Shown one piece after another: positions 49,363 through 58,283 of a stretch of DNA of 64,000 nt. Below the pieces are notes generated by a model. That model was not told the DNA's origin. It did not search any database and worked only from the letters and a program-made list of their open reading frames with translations. How positions within the stretch are numbered: position 1 is the first letter of the stretch; each line of letters begins with the position of its first letter. This DNA is from Oscillospiraceae bacterium (lineage in GTDB: Bacteria > Bacillota > Clostridia > Oscillospirales > Oscillospiraceae). The DNA lies in NCBI GenBank assembly GCA_015067435.1, contig SVMM01000018.1:1-64000 (forward strand). Direction: 5' to 3'. The position numbers and the translations under genes were made by a program.

Positions 49363-49390
49363 TTGCTATTCTGCGATAATGAGATATAAT
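49363..49390 (+). promoter_or_regulatory. Promoter of the tldD-tldE genes
   Basis: TTGCTA (49363-49368), 16 bases, TATAAT (49385-49390), 38 bases before the tldD start. Confidence 0.7.
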
Positions 49391-49428
49391 TAGGTGATCG
49401 ATAAGTTTTGGATGAAGGGGAGCCGTCT

Positions 49429-50817
49429 ATGATGCTCGACGATTTCATTTCTGCAAAGAAGGGGCTTTTTGAGCCCGGCGCGCACACGGAGCTGCGCGCG
49501 CAGCGCAACCGCGACCGGCGCGTGACGCTGCTCGCGGGCGATATCGTGGCCAATACGCGCACGGACACCGCCGGCGTCTGCGCGCGCGTGTACCGCGGCG
49601 GGCGGTACGGCTTTTCCTCCATGGCGGAGTGCGGAGCGGACGCCGCCGAGCGCGTGCTGCGCGCCGCGGCGGAGAACGCGGCGTTCATGAACGCCCACGC
49701 GCCGGGCGGCAAGCCGCCCCTGCCCGTGCTCGCGCGCGAGCGCCGCGCGCCGGACGCCGCGATCAGCGATCCGGCACAGCGCGTTTACATCGACTTCGCC
49801 CGCGCGCTGGACGATTACGTCGTGCAGCACTGCCCGAAGCTGCTCAGCCGCCGCATCGTGGCGACCGAGGACTCGATGGAGAAGCTGCTCGTCACCTCCG
49901 ACGGCATGGACGCGCACACCGTCCTGCCGCGTTCGTACATCTTCGCGGTCCTTACGGCTGAGACGGACGCCGGCGTCCCGGTGGAGCTGTTCCACGCCTT
50001 CGGCGGCGAGGGCACCTTCGACGTGCGCTTCACCGACCCCGCCGCGTGCTTCGCGGAGATCGACACGCTGTATGAGCGCCTGATGCAAAAGCGCGAGGGC
50101 GTCTACGCCGACGCGGGCATGAAGACCGTCATCCTCGGCGGGGACATGACCGGAATGCTCGCCCACGAGGCGGTGGGCCACACGGTGGAGGCGGATATCG
50201 TCCTCGGCGGCAGCGTGGCGGCGCACAACCTTCGCAAGCCCGTCGCGAGCGAACTGGTGACGCTGACCGACTTCGCCCACACCGCGTTCGGCGAGCGCTG
50301 CCCCCTGCCCGTGTTCGTGGACGACGAGGGCACGCCGGCGCGGGATGTGACGCTGATCGAAAACGGCATCCTGACCGGCTACATGAACAGCCGCGAGAGC
50401 GCGGAGCACTTCGGCATGGAGCCCCGCGGCAACGCGCGGGCATGGCTCTTCTCCGACGAGCCGCTGATCCGGATGCGCAACACCGCCGTCCACCCCGGCA
50501 GGGACAAGCTGGAGGACATGATCGCCTCCGTGGACGACGGGTACTATCTCCTCAGCTCCGGCAACGGGCAGGCGGATACCACCGGCGAATTCATGTTCGG
50601 CGTGACGATGGGCTATGAGATCAAAAACGGCAGGCTGGGCCGCGCGCTGCTGGACACCACGATCTCCGGCGTCGCGTTCGAGATGCTTAAAACAGTGGAC
50701 ATGGTCAGCGACAGCGTGGTGTGGGAGAGCTCCGGCTTTTGCGGCAAGAAGCAGCCGATGCCGGTCGGGCTCGGCGGCCCCGCCCTGCGCTGCAAGGTGA
50801 TGATCGGGGGCAGATGA
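49429..50817 (+). CDS. tldD: TldD-family metalloprotease subunit
   Basis: 462 residues from the ATG at 49429 (AGGGGAG about seven bases upstream; an in-frame TTG further up is less likely). The zinc-binding motif HEAVGH (HExxxH) is at 246-251, and downstream GNARAWLFSDEPLIRMRNTA and YYLLSSGNGQADTTGEF match TldD. In E. coli, TldD and TldE form a heterodimer that degrades unfolded or modified peptides and matures microcin B17; TldD holds the metal. The length is normal. The partner gene follows directly. Confidence 0.93.
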   Translation: MMLDDFISAKKGLFEPGAHTELRAQRNRDRRVTLLAGDIVANTRTDTAGVCARVYRGGRYGFSSMAECGADAAERVLRAAAENAAFMNAHAPGGKPPLPVLARERRAPDAAISDPAQRVYIDFARALDDYVVQHCPKLLSRRIVATEDSMEKLLVTSDGMDAHTVLPRSYIFAVLTAETDAGVPVELFHAFGGEGTFDVRFTDPAACFAEIDTLYERLMQKREGVYADAGMKTVILGGDMTGMLAHEAVGHTVEADIVLGGSVAAHNLRKPVASELVTLTDFAHTAFGERCPLPVFVDDEGTPARDVTLIENGILTGYMNSRESAEHFGMEPRGNARAWLFSDEPLIRMRNTAVHPGRDKLEDMIASVDDGYYLLSSGNGQADTTGEFMFGVTMGYEIKNGRLGRALLDTTISGVAFEMLKTVDMVSDSVVWESSGFCGKKQPMPVGLGGPALRCKVMIGGR

Positions 50818-50818
50818 G

Positions 50819-52120
50819 ATGAGAGAACTGGAACAGCTTTCTGAGCTGATTTTGCGCGAGGCAAAGGCGCAGGGCGCGGAGAGCGCGCAGTGCGTCGTCA
50901 AGGAGAAGGAAACGCACGAGTTCAACGTGGACGGCGGGCAGTTTTCCCTGATGCGCACGCTTTTTGACCGCAGCGTGCGCCTCACCGTGCTCAAGGGGGC
51001 GCGCAAGGGGACGATCAGCGTCAACAGCTTTGCGGACGACGCCGTGCGCCGCGCGGTGGCGGACTGCATCGCCTCCGCCGAGAGCGCCGAGCCGGACGAG
51101 GCGTGGGAATTCGACGGCGAGCCGCGCAGCGAGAGCTTCACCGACGGGGCAGCCGCGTGCGACACGGAGGCGCTGTTCGCGCGCACGAAGGAGCTGACAG
51201 ACGACATCGCCGCGCGGCACCCGAAGATTTTGATCGAGCAGCTGATCGCCGAGCATGCGGCGGAGCGCGCCGTCTACCGCAACAGCAGCGGCGTCGTGAG
51301 CCGCAGGACGAGCGGGCGCTATGCGTTCTCGCTGATCTACTCCGGCCACGAGGGCGAGAAGAGCACCTCGTTTTTCTACGGCGACGTGATACTCGGCTCG
51401 CTGGGCAGGCCGTTCATTGACTGCGCGCTGGTGGAACGCGAGCTCTCCGCCGTGGAGCGCCAGCTTGACCCCGTGCCGCTGCGCGGCAAGTTCACCGGCA
51501 CCGTGGTGCTTGCGCCGAGTGCGCTGAACGAGCTGGTGCTCTCCACGATCTACGGAAGCTTTGTGCGGGACAGCTGCCTCATCGACGGCACGAGCATCTG
51601 GAAGGACAAGCTGGGCGAGCAGGTCGCCGACCCGCGCTTCAGCCTCTCCTTCCGCCCGTGCGCCGAGGACGTGGTCGCGGGCGAGCGCTGGACGGACGAG
51701 GGCTACCGCGCCGCGGACTGCGATCTGATCCGCGGTGGAAAGCTGGTCGCGTTCGCCCTGTCGCAGTACGGCGCCAACAAGACCGGCGGCGTCCGCGCCG
51801 GGTGCGACAGCTGGAACCCTCATATTCCCGCCGGGGACAAGACGCTGGACGAGATCATTGCGGGCATCGAGCGCGGCGTGCTGGTCATGCGCTTCTCCGG
51901 CGGGCAGCCGGCGTCCAGCGGCGAGTTCTCGGGCGTTGCGAAGAACAGCTTTCTGATCGAAAACGGCGCTCTGGCGGGCGCGCTGAGCGAGACGATGATA
52001 AGCGGCTGCATCCCGGACATGCTCCGAAGCCTGCGCGATATCAGCAGCGACGTTTTGCGCGAAGGCACGTCCTGCCTGCCCTACATCGCCTTTGACGGCG
52101 TGACGGTTTCCGGAAAATAA
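50819..52120 (+). CDS. tldE: TldE/PmbA-family partner of TldD
   Basis: 433 residues; the start is one base after the tldD stop. It has the TldD/PmbA fold (FNVDGGQFSLMRTLFDRSVR; LAPSALNELVLSTIYGSFVR; FSGGQPASSGEFSGVAKNSF) but lacks the HExxxH motif, as expected for TldE. It should form the non-catalytic half of the protease with the preceding product. No peptide-antibiotic genes are nearby, so a housekeeping role is more likely than toxin maturation. Confidence 0.92.
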   Translation: MRELEQLSELILREAKAQGAESAQCVVKEKETHEFNVDGGQFSLMRTLFDRSVRLTVLKGARKGTISVNSFADDAVRRAVADCIASAESAEPDEAWEFDGEPRSESFTDGAAACDTEALFARTKELTDDIAARHPKILIEQLIAEHAAERAVYRNSSGVVSRRTSGRYAFSLIYSGHEGEKSTSFFYGDVILGSLGRPFIDCALVERELSAVERQLDPVPLRGKFTGTVVLAPSALNELVLSTIYGSFVRDSCLIDGTSIWKDKLGEQVADPRFSLSFRPCAEDVVAGERWTDEGYRAADCDLIRGGKLVAFALSQYGANKTGGVRAGCDSWNPHIPAGDKTLDEIIAGIERGVLVMRFSGGQPASSGEFSGVAKNSFLIENGALAGALSETMISGCIPDMLRSLRDISSDVLREGTSCLPYIAFDGVTVSGK

Positions 52121-52143
52121 CCCATGTAACGGAGGAGGCGGCC

Positions 52144-53481
52144 ATGAGAGCCTATCTCACATCGCTGCTGTCTTGGTTCATCGTGCTGAGCGCGGCGGCG
52201 CTCTGCATCGCGCCGATGCGCCACCGGCTGCGCCACGGCCCCGTCGGCACGCTGTGGCGCGCGGCGGCGCTGTTTGCCGTGGTCCTGCCCGTTCTGGCGT
52301 TTGTCGAAACGCGCTTCGACCTGCCCTACAACGCGACGCTGCTGCCGATGCTTCTGCTCGCGTACGCGGCATACCGCTCCGGCGTGCGCGCGCAGGGGTA
52401 TCAGTGTCTGGGCGCCTTCGCGTTTGTCTGCGCGCTGATGAGCTTCGTTGCCAACGTCGCCAACGGCTTCGACGCGATCCTGCACCCCAGCTCCACGCTC
52501 AACGATTTCAGTCTGGAGGCGGCGGCGTTTGAGGCGGCGCTCGCCTTTGCCGTCGCGGCGTTGGCGTATTACCCGCTCCGGCGCTACGGCGCTTACATCG
52601 TCGACAACTTTGACGTCAGTCCCGTCTGGTACATCACCGTGGCGATGGACGCGGTCTTCCTGACGTTCAACCTGCTCATTACGCCGCAGAAGTACGAAAA
52701 CATGCACGTCGGCCGCGTGTTTATGATCTACTGGCTGGTGCTCGCGCTGATGTTCGCGCTGCTGTTGCTGCTGTGCGTGGTGTTCTACAGCATCGTCAAG
52801 GCCATGATGCTCTCGGCGGAGACGCAGGAGCGCAACCGCATCCTGGAGCTGCAGGAGAGCCAGTTCCTCACCCAGCAGCGCTATATGGAGGCGACGGCGC
52901 GCGAGCGGCACGACTTCCGCCACACGATCGACGTCATCAGCGAGCTGGCGGAGGCGGGCGACTATGCCGAGTTGCGCAAGTATATCAAAGCCTACGCCTC
53001 CTCGCTGAGCGAGAACGAGCTGCGGCGCTACTGCGACAACCGCGCCGTCAACGCGCTGGTGAACCACTACGCGCAGATGGCGAAGCAGGAGAGCATCGAG
53101 CTGAACGTCAGCATCCGCATGCCGGAGCGCGTCGGCGTCTCCGAGGTCGATCTGTGCGGCATCCTGGGCAACATGCTGGAAAACGCGATGCTCGCCTGTC
53201 GCGAGCTGCCGGAGGACCGCCGCCGCGTCAGCCTCACCATGACGCTGCGCGCGGGCGGCGCGCTGTACATCGTCGTGATGAACAGCTTCAACGGCGTCAC
53301 GAACCAGCACAACGGACGCTACCTCTCCACGCGGCACCGCGGCAGCGGCGTCGGCCTCGACTCGGTCGCCGCGACCGCGGAGCGCTACGACGGCATGGCG
53401 GAATTCCGCCACGAGGACGGCGTGTTCTACAGCGACGTCATGCTCCGCACGCGGCCGACCGGCACCGCCGCCGAGGCATAG
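52144..53481 (+). CDS. GHKL-type sensor histidine kinase (AgrC/LytS-like), orphan
   Basis: 445 residues. Six or seven TM helices (about 1-225) are followed by a coiled linker (ETQERNRILELQESQFLTQQ). The phospho-acceptor region is RHDFRHTID (His256) and the GHKL ATPase has boxes LGNMLENAMLAC and GSGVGLDSV. This is the class that usually pairs with LytTR response regulators. No receiver-LytTR gene lies beside it; the only LytTR gene in the window (46244) lacks a receiver. The input is unknown. It ends at a strong terminator. Confidence 0.88.
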   Translation: MRAYLTSLLSWFIVLSAAALCIAPMRHRLRHGPVGTLWRAAALFAVVLPVLAFVETRFDLPYNATLLPMLLLAYAAYRSGVRAQGYQCLGAFAFVCALMSFVANVANGFDAILHPSSTLNDFSLEAAAFEAALAFAVAALAYYPLRRYGAYIVDNFDVSPVWYITVAMDAVFLTFNLLITPQKYENMHVGRVFMIYWLVLALMFALLLLLCVVFYSIVKAMMLSAETQERNRILELQESQFLTQQRYMEATARERHDFRHTIDVISELAEAGDYAELRKYIKAYASSLSENELRRYCDNRAVNALVNHYAQMAKQESIELNVSIRMPERVGVSEVDLCGILGNMLENAMLACRELPEDRRRVSLTMTLRAGGALYIVVMNSFNGVTNQHNGRYLSTRHRGSGVGLDSVAATAERYDGMAEFRHEDGVFYSDVMLRTRPTGTAAEA

Positions 53482-53528
53482 GGCTGCGGCACGCATCAAT
53501 TTCACAGGCAAATCGGTCAGGGATATTG

Positions 53529-53553
53529 AAACGGGCGAAAACGCCCGTTTTTT
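53529..53553 (+). terminator. Terminator after the GHKL kinase gene
   Basis: 9-bp stem AAACGGGCG / CGCCCGTTT with an AAAA loop and a continuing T-run. Confidence 0.9.
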
Positions 53554-53793
53554 CATCCCTTTTTGTGTAAACTGCAAAAAATGACGGCAGTGTCTACAGC
53601 TTGTCATAGCTGTGTGTCAAAAATATGCCCAATGGCAAATTTTTTGACACAATACCATTTTGCGCCGTTCTGTGCTACAATGATGCCAGAATGCAAAATC
53701 CGGGAGAAGCATCCTTTTCGCCGATCCCGGCAAAAATGCAGGCGGGCGCGCCACGGACGCGGCCGCGAATATGACGAAAACGGAGGATGGCAT
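53554..53793 (+). promoter_or_regulatory. Control region of the zinc-ribbon cluster: long inverted repeat and extended -10
   Basis: An inverted repeat GTGTCAAAAA (53614-53623) / TTTTTGACAC (53641-53650) has an inner TGCC-CAAT-GGCA palindrome in its spacer, forming a nearly continuous 37-bp hairpin. Downstream is TGCTACAAT, an extended -10 with hexamer 53676-53681 but no good -35 at 17 bases. The palindrome sits just upstream of it, so it may be an operator. The ~110 bases from the -10 to the start codon form a GC-rich leader with no clear structure. Confidence 0.5.
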
Positions 53794-54486
53794 ATGGCGG
53801 ACAATCAGAACATGATCGAAGCGATCAACAAGGCGCTTTCCGCGCTGGAAGAACTGAAAGCGGCACTGGAGCAGGGGCTTGCGGAGGCCGGGGCGGCGGA
53901 CGCCGCGGCGGCTGTGCCGGAGGCGGAGAGCGAGGCCGCCGCACCGGTCGTCGAGCCGGCCGCAGAACCGGCCTCGGAACCGGCCGCAGAGAGTCCCGCG
54001 GAGCTTTCCCCGGAGCCGGACGGCACGCCGGTCAACGAGCCCTCGCCAGAGCCGGACGGCGAACCGGAGGCGGAGCCCGTTGCCGAACCGGTCGCGCCCG
54101 CGGCGGAGCCGCCCGTCGAGCCGGTCGTCGAGCCTATTGTGCCGGTCGTCGAGCCCATCGCTCCCCCGGCGGAACCCTTTGCAGCCCCGGCGGAGCCTGT
54201 CGCGCCGCCGATTGTCGAGCCCATTGCGCCGCCCGCTGCCGAGCCTGTCGCGCCGCCGACGTTTGCGTACGCCGCGCCTGCCGCTCCGGCGACGGGAGGG
54301 GTCTGCCCCGCCTGCGGCAAGAGCGTCAGCCCCGGCAGCAAGTTCTGCATGTCGTGCGGCGCGCAGATCCCCGCCGTGTCTCCCGCGGAGCCTCCCGCCG
54401 CGCCGCGCAGCGCGTTTTGCATGAGCTGCGGCGCGCCGCTCAAGCCGGGTGACAAGTTCTGCATGAAGTGCGGAACACGGGTATAA
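53794..54486 (+). CDS. Pro/Glu/Ala-repeat protein with two C-terminal zinc ribbons
   Basis: 230 residues from the ATG at 53794 (CGGAGGA upstream). A short N-terminal helix (MIEAINKALSALEELKAALE) is followed by about 140 residues of PA/PE/PV repeats (EPVAPAAEPPVEPVVEPIVP type). Two zinc ribbons end the protein: CPACGKSVSPGSKFCMSCG and CMSCGAPLKPGDKFCMKCG. There is no TM segment. It is the first gene of a co-directional set of zinc-ribbon proteins. The extended acidic/proline linker suggests a spacer or scaffold; no family beyond zinc-ribbon is recognised. Confidence 0.8.
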   Translation: MADNQNMIEAINKALSALEELKAALEQGLAEAGAADAAAAVPEAESEAAAPVVEPAAEPASEPAAESPAELSPEPDGTPVNEPSPEPDGEPEAEPVAEPVAPAAEPPVEPVVEPIVPVVEPIAPPAEPFAAPAEPVAPPIVEPIAPPAAEPVAPPTFAYAAPAAPATGGVCPACGKSVSPGSKFCMSCGAQIPAVSPAEPPAAPRSAFCMSCGAPLKPGDKFCMKCGTRV

Positions 54487-54501
54487 AGAAAGGAGAACGC
54501 C

Positions 54502-55080
54502 ATGTTTTGTCCCAATTGCGGAACGCAGGTTCCCGACGGCAGCCTGTTCTGCACCTCCTGCGGCGCGCAGTTCGGCGCCACGGCGGTCCAGACGGCGCCG
54601 CCGGCCGAGCAGTACCAGTATCAGCAGCCGGTACAGCAGCAGCCCTATCCGCAGGACGCACAGTTCCAACAGCAGCCCTATCCGCAGCAGCAGCCGTATC
54701 AGCAGCCCATGCAGCCGTACCAGCAGCCCTATCAGCAGCAGTATCAGCAGGGCGCGCAGGGGCAGGGTGAGGCGAAGATGACCGTCCGCACCGCGTCGCT
54801 GCTGTGCTACTGGTTCAGCTTCGTCGGCTGGCTCCTCAGCTATCTGTTCGCGGACAACACGGACCCGTTTCTGCGGTTCCATCTCAACCAGTCGCTGATC
54901 TTCTGGATCGCCAGCGCCGTGGCGGGCACGATCTCCCGCATCCCCGTCATCGGCTTTGTCGGCAGCCTGCTGTTCGTCGGATTGTTCGTGCTGAAGGTCA
55001 TCGCCTTCCTGGGCGCGTACAACGGCCAGACCAAGTGGGCGCCGCTGCTGGATAAGTACCCGATCCAGCTTCTCAAGTAA
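54502..55080 (+). CDS. Zinc-ribbon membrane protein with Gln/Pro/Tyr linker and DUF4870-like domain
   Basis: 192 residues, 15 bases after the previous gene. An N-terminal zinc ribbon MFCPNCGTQVPDGSLFCTSC (1-20) is followed by a Gln/Pro/Tyr-rich low-complexity linker (about 35-90, QQPYQQP units). A three-helix membrane domain (about 95-192) contains FLRFHLNQSLIFWI, a signature of DUF4870/Tic20-like small membrane proteins. The ribbon and linker would be cytoplasmic. The same ribbon-linker-membrane plan recurs at 58284, 59712 and 62416. Confidence 0.85.
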   Translation: MFCPNCGTQVPDGSLFCTSCGAQFGATAVQTAPPAEQYQYQQPVQQQPYPQDAQFQQQPYPQQQPYQQPMQPYQQPYQQQYQQGAQGQGEAKMTVRTASLLCYWFSFVGWLLSYLFADNTDPFLRFHLNQSLIFWIASAVAGTISRIPVIGFVGSLLFVGLFVLKVIAFLGAYNGQTKWAPLLDKYPIQLLK

Positions 55081-55176
55081 CGGATCGCCGATCCCCGCTT
55101 CCCATATGCCTGCAACCGATAAGCGCCGGCTCCCCGGGGACCGGCACTTGTCGCATCAAGAGACGGAGAGATGCCG

Positions 55177-56997
55177 ATGTTCACGGAGAGACTGAACGAG
55201 CTCCTCAGCGACGTCTGCGGCACGACGACCGGGGAGTTCTCCAAAATCACAAAATACGACCGCTCCTACATCACGCATCTGCGCAACGGGGACCGCGTCC
55301 CCAAGCCGGGGCGCGTGGCGTCGCGGCGGCTGTCGCAGGCGATCTACGTCTGCGCGGCGGAGAAGGGCGTGACGCGGAAGCTGTGCGAGCGTGTCAGCGC
55401 GTCCCCCCTGCAAAGCGAGGACGACGTCTGCGCCGCCGTCGGCGCGTGGCTGTTCGCGGGCCAGCCGCCCTCCGCCCCGAAGCAGGCGGAGAGCGCCCCG
55501 TCGGCGGAGCCGTGGCAAAAGGGCGGCTTCGGGCGGAGGCTGAACGCGGCGATGGAGCTGGCGGACATCTCCAACCTGCGTCTGGCGCGCGCGCTCAACG
55601 TGGATATGTCCGTCATCAGCAAGTTCCGCAGCGGCCTGCGCGTGCCGCGCGCCGACCATCCGCTGCTGCGCGAGGTCAGCGCCGTGCTCGCCGAGCGCGT
55701 GTGCTCTCTGGAGCGCCTTCCGGAGCTCCGCCGCCTTGTCGGCGCCGCGCCGGACACGCCGGACGACGAATCGGCGCAGTGCCTGGAGGCATGGCTGCGC
55801 GACTTCTCCGCCACGGACACCTCGCTGATTGAGAGCTTTCTCGACGGTTTGGACCGCTTTTCCCCCGACACGTCGACGCCGCTCCCCGACCCAGACAAGG
55901 CGGCGGGCGGGGATATCCTCGCGGATTCCGCGGACGCCTATGACGGCGTGGACGGGCTGCGGCGCGCGGTGCTGCGCTTCCTCGGCTGCGCGGTGCGCGA
56001 CCGCCGGCGCGAGCTGCTGCTCTACTCCGACCAGAACATGGACTGGATGACCGGCGACCGCGCCTACGCGGCGCGCTGGATGTCGCTGATGAGCGCCTAC
56101 ATCCGCGGCGGCGGGCGCATCCAGATCATCCACAACGTCGACCGCGGTCTGGAGGAGATGTTCGCGGCGATCCGCAGCTGGCTCCCGCTGTACATGTCCG
56201 GCCGCATCGAAAGCTGGTACTGCCTCCGCCGCGGGGGCGACCGCTTTTTCCACACGCTGTTCCTCTCCCCCGGCGAGGCTTGCATCTCCGGCTGCTACGT
56301 CACCGGCCGCGAGCAGAACGCCCGCTTCCGCTACCTGACCGCGCCGGAGGAGCTTTCGTACGCCGCGGGCTTCTATCAGGATCTGCGCGCCGACTGCCGG
56401 CCCCTTTTGCAGATCGCGCCCGCCGGGATCAACACCCAGTTCGCCGCGCTGCGCAAGTCCGGCGACGTGCATCTGATGAGCAACACGCTCTCGCTCGCCA
56501 CGATGCCGGAGACGCTGCTGCGCCGCATTCTTGAGCGGTCGAAGCTCGCGGAGGAGACGCGGCGCGCGATCCTCGAAAGCCGCCTCGTCTGCGGCGAGGT
56601 GCTGGAGGAGCGGCTCGCGCAGGGCGCGTTCCACGAGTGCGTGCCGCTGCCGGACGAGGCGCTGCTCTTCGCGGGCAGGGTACCCGTCGACACGGAGTAC
56701 GCGGCGCTGCACTATACGCCGGAGGAGTACGCCGAGCACGTGCAAAGCGTGCTGTCGCTCGCCGGACGCTGCCCGCACTACCGGTTCCACCCGCTCTCCG
56801 AGGCGCCGTTCCAGAAGATCAAGATCGCCGCGACCGAGCATACGGCGATGTTCAGCTACCTCACTAAGCACACAGCGACGTTCATCTCGACCTACGCGCC
56901 GATGTGCCGCTCGTTCGTCAGCTTCGCCCTCCGTCTGGAGGAGCAGTACGACTGCGACACGGACGTGCTGAAGGAAAAACTCAAGCTCTATCTGTAA
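55177..56997 (+). CDS. 606-residue double-HTH regulator-like protein
   Basis: The start at 55177 is eight bases after ACGGAG; an ATG two codons earlier is too close to it. Two XRE-like DNA-binding segments are visible: about 5-55 (EFSKITKYDRSYITHLRNGD) and about 120-170 (NLRLARALNVDMSVISKFRS). The remaining ~430 residues resemble a phospholipase-D/NTase-like sensor body without an HKD motif (LLLYSDQNMDWMTGDRAYAA; GGRIQIIHNVDRGLEEMFAA). No TM segments. A cytoplasmic transcription regulator or HTH-coupled sensor is likely. It is embedded in the zinc-ribbon cluster with short gaps, so it may control it. Confidence 0.8.
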   Translation: MFTERLNELLSDVCGTTTGEFSKITKYDRSYITHLRNGDRVPKPGRVASRRLSQAIYVCAAEKGVTRKLCERVSASPLQSEDDVCAAVGAWLFAGQPPSAPKQAESAPSAEPWQKGGFGRRLNAAMELADISNLRLARALNVDMSVISKFRSGLRVPRADHPLLREVSAVLAERVCSLERLPELRRLVGAAPDTPDDESAQCLEAWLRDFSATDTSLIESFLDGLDRFSPDTSTPLPDPDKAAGGDILADSADAYDGVDGLRRAVLRFLGCAVRDRRRELLLYSDQNMDWMTGDRAYAARWMSLMSAYIRGGGRIQIIHNVDRGLEEMFAAIRSWLPLYMSGRIESWYCLRRGGDRFFHTLFLSPGEACISGCYVTGREQNARFRYLTAPEELSYAAGFYQDLRADCRPLLQIAPAGINTQFAALRKSGDVHLMSNTLSLATMPETLLRRILERSKLAEETRRAILESRLVCGEVLEERLAQGAFHECVPLPDEALLFAGRVPVDTEYAALHYTPEEYAEHVQSVLSLAGRCPHYRFHPLSEAPFQKIKIAATEHTAMFSYLTKHTATFISTYAPMCRSFVSFALRLEEQYDCDTDVLKEKLKLYL

Positions 56998-57010
56998 AGG
57001 AGGGACAGTC

Positions 57011-58261
57011 ATGGCCATCAACAGATCGCCCAGCAGCGGCAACAAGTCGTCCGGCAGCAGCCGCTCCGGCGGCGGCAGCTTCAGCCGCGCCAACCGTTCC
57101 GGCAGCGGCGGCAGCCGCCCCAGAAGCCGCGAGAGGAACTCCTCGGCCGAATACAGCCGCAGCACCGCGCGGCGCGGCGGCGGCCTGAACCTCGGCGGCC
57201 CCGTCGGCAACAGCGGCGGCTATGACGACCGCCCCGGCACCGGCTACTACGAGGAGCGCGGAGGCGGCGGAGGCGCGGGCGTGTGGATCGCCGTGCTCGT
57301 CGTGCTCATCATCTTCGTCTCGCTCGGCGGAGGCGGCTCCCTCACCAACACGTTTGAGAGCATCTTCCACAGCGTCGCGGCGTCGACCGACGAAAGCGAC
57401 AGCATCGCCGACCGCTTCTCCAGCGCCCTGCAGGGCATCGGCGGCGGCTTCCTCGGCGAGGACTCGGGCCGCAGCACCAGCAGCACCAGCGCGCGCACGA
57501 CCTCCGTCGCGTCGCGCAGCATGGTCACGCAGTTCAGCGGCCTGCTCGCCGGCGACGGCGACCGCGTCGTGCAGGCGCTCGCCGGCGACTTTGTCGCGAC
57601 GCGGCAGGACGTGGGCTCCATCGACCCGGAGAAGTTCTACTGGTCGACCAACAGCGCGGGGCAGAACGTCCTCAAGCTCACCGACGACGAGTGGGAGCTG
57701 GTCGAAACGGTGAAGCTCAACGTCTTCATCGACGACGGCGAGGGCTTTATCGACCTCGGCCTCGACCCGCTGTTCGACTTTGACGACAACCTCGACCTGA
57801 TTGGCGAATACGACGGGACGTGGCTGTGCATCGACCGCTATCCCGCCGCGTTCTACCACCTGACCACCATCGAAAACGACAACGACGAGTACCGCATCAT
57901 CGGCTACGTCCCCGCGTTCCTCAACGACCAGCACGTCAACCTCATCATCGCCTTCGACAACGCGACGCCGGAGGGCTACATCGCGGGCGCGAAGGTCATC
58001 GAGAACGGCCCCGGCAGCGACTTGAGCGTCGAGGAGATGGTCAGCGGCCTGATCGCCGTCAAGGAGGGCGACGTCGTGGACTTCATCTGCGATTACTACG
58101 ACTACAACGGCGAATTTATCAACAACTATCTCTTCGGTGAGCAGATGGTCGTCTCCGCCGATCCGGAGATCAAGAACTACCGCATCCCCGGCGATCTGAC
58201 CGCCTGCTACCGTATCGAGGACGTCAACGGCAACCATTACTGGACGCCCGTGATGGAGTGA
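57011..58261 (+). CDS. Single-pass membrane protein with Arg/Ser/Gly-rich N-terminal leader
   Basis: 416 residues. The first ~85 residues are disordered, basic and Gly/Ser-rich, containing RPRSRERNSSAEYSRS then RRGGGLNLGGPVGN, nearly repeated in the protein at 58769. One TM helix (VWIAVLVVLIIFVSLGG, about 90-108) is followed by a Ser/Thr-rich segment and an acidic, soluble C-terminal domain (about 190-416; LIGEYDGTWLCIDRYPAAFY, then EEMVSGLIAVKEGDVVDFIC), presumably outside the cell. No family recognised. AAAGGAGG precedes the ATG; the gap to the preceding gene is 13 bases, so an operon is likely. Confidence 0.82.
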   Translation: MAINRSPSSGNKSSGSSRSGGGSFSRANRSGSGGSRPRSRERNSSAEYSRSTARRGGGLNLGGPVGNSGGYDDRPGTGYYEERGGGGGAGVWIAVLVVLIIFVSLGGGGSLTNTFESIFHSVAASTDESDSIADRFSSALQGIGGGFLGEDSGRSTSSTSARTTSVASRSMVTQFSGLLAGDGDRVVQALAGDFVATRQDVGSIDPEKFYWSTNSAGQNVLKLTDDEWELVETVKLNVFIDDGEGFIDLGLDPLFDFDDNLDLIGEYDGTWLCIDRYPAAFYHLTTIENDNDEYRIIGYVPAFLNDQHVNLIIAFDNATPEGYIAGAKVIENGPGSDLSVEEMVSGLIAVKEGDVVDFICDYYDYNGEFINNYLFGEQMVVSADPEIKNYRIPGDLTACYRIEDVNGNHYWTPVME

Positions 58262-58283
58262 CGAACAAGGGAGGCAGGAAAAG

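Noticed and set aside
49429-52120. TldD/TldE as part of a peptide-antibiotic (RiPP) cluster
   Set aside because: No precursor peptide, cyclodehydratase, radical-SAM or transporter gene is near; the pair is widespread as housekeeping protease.
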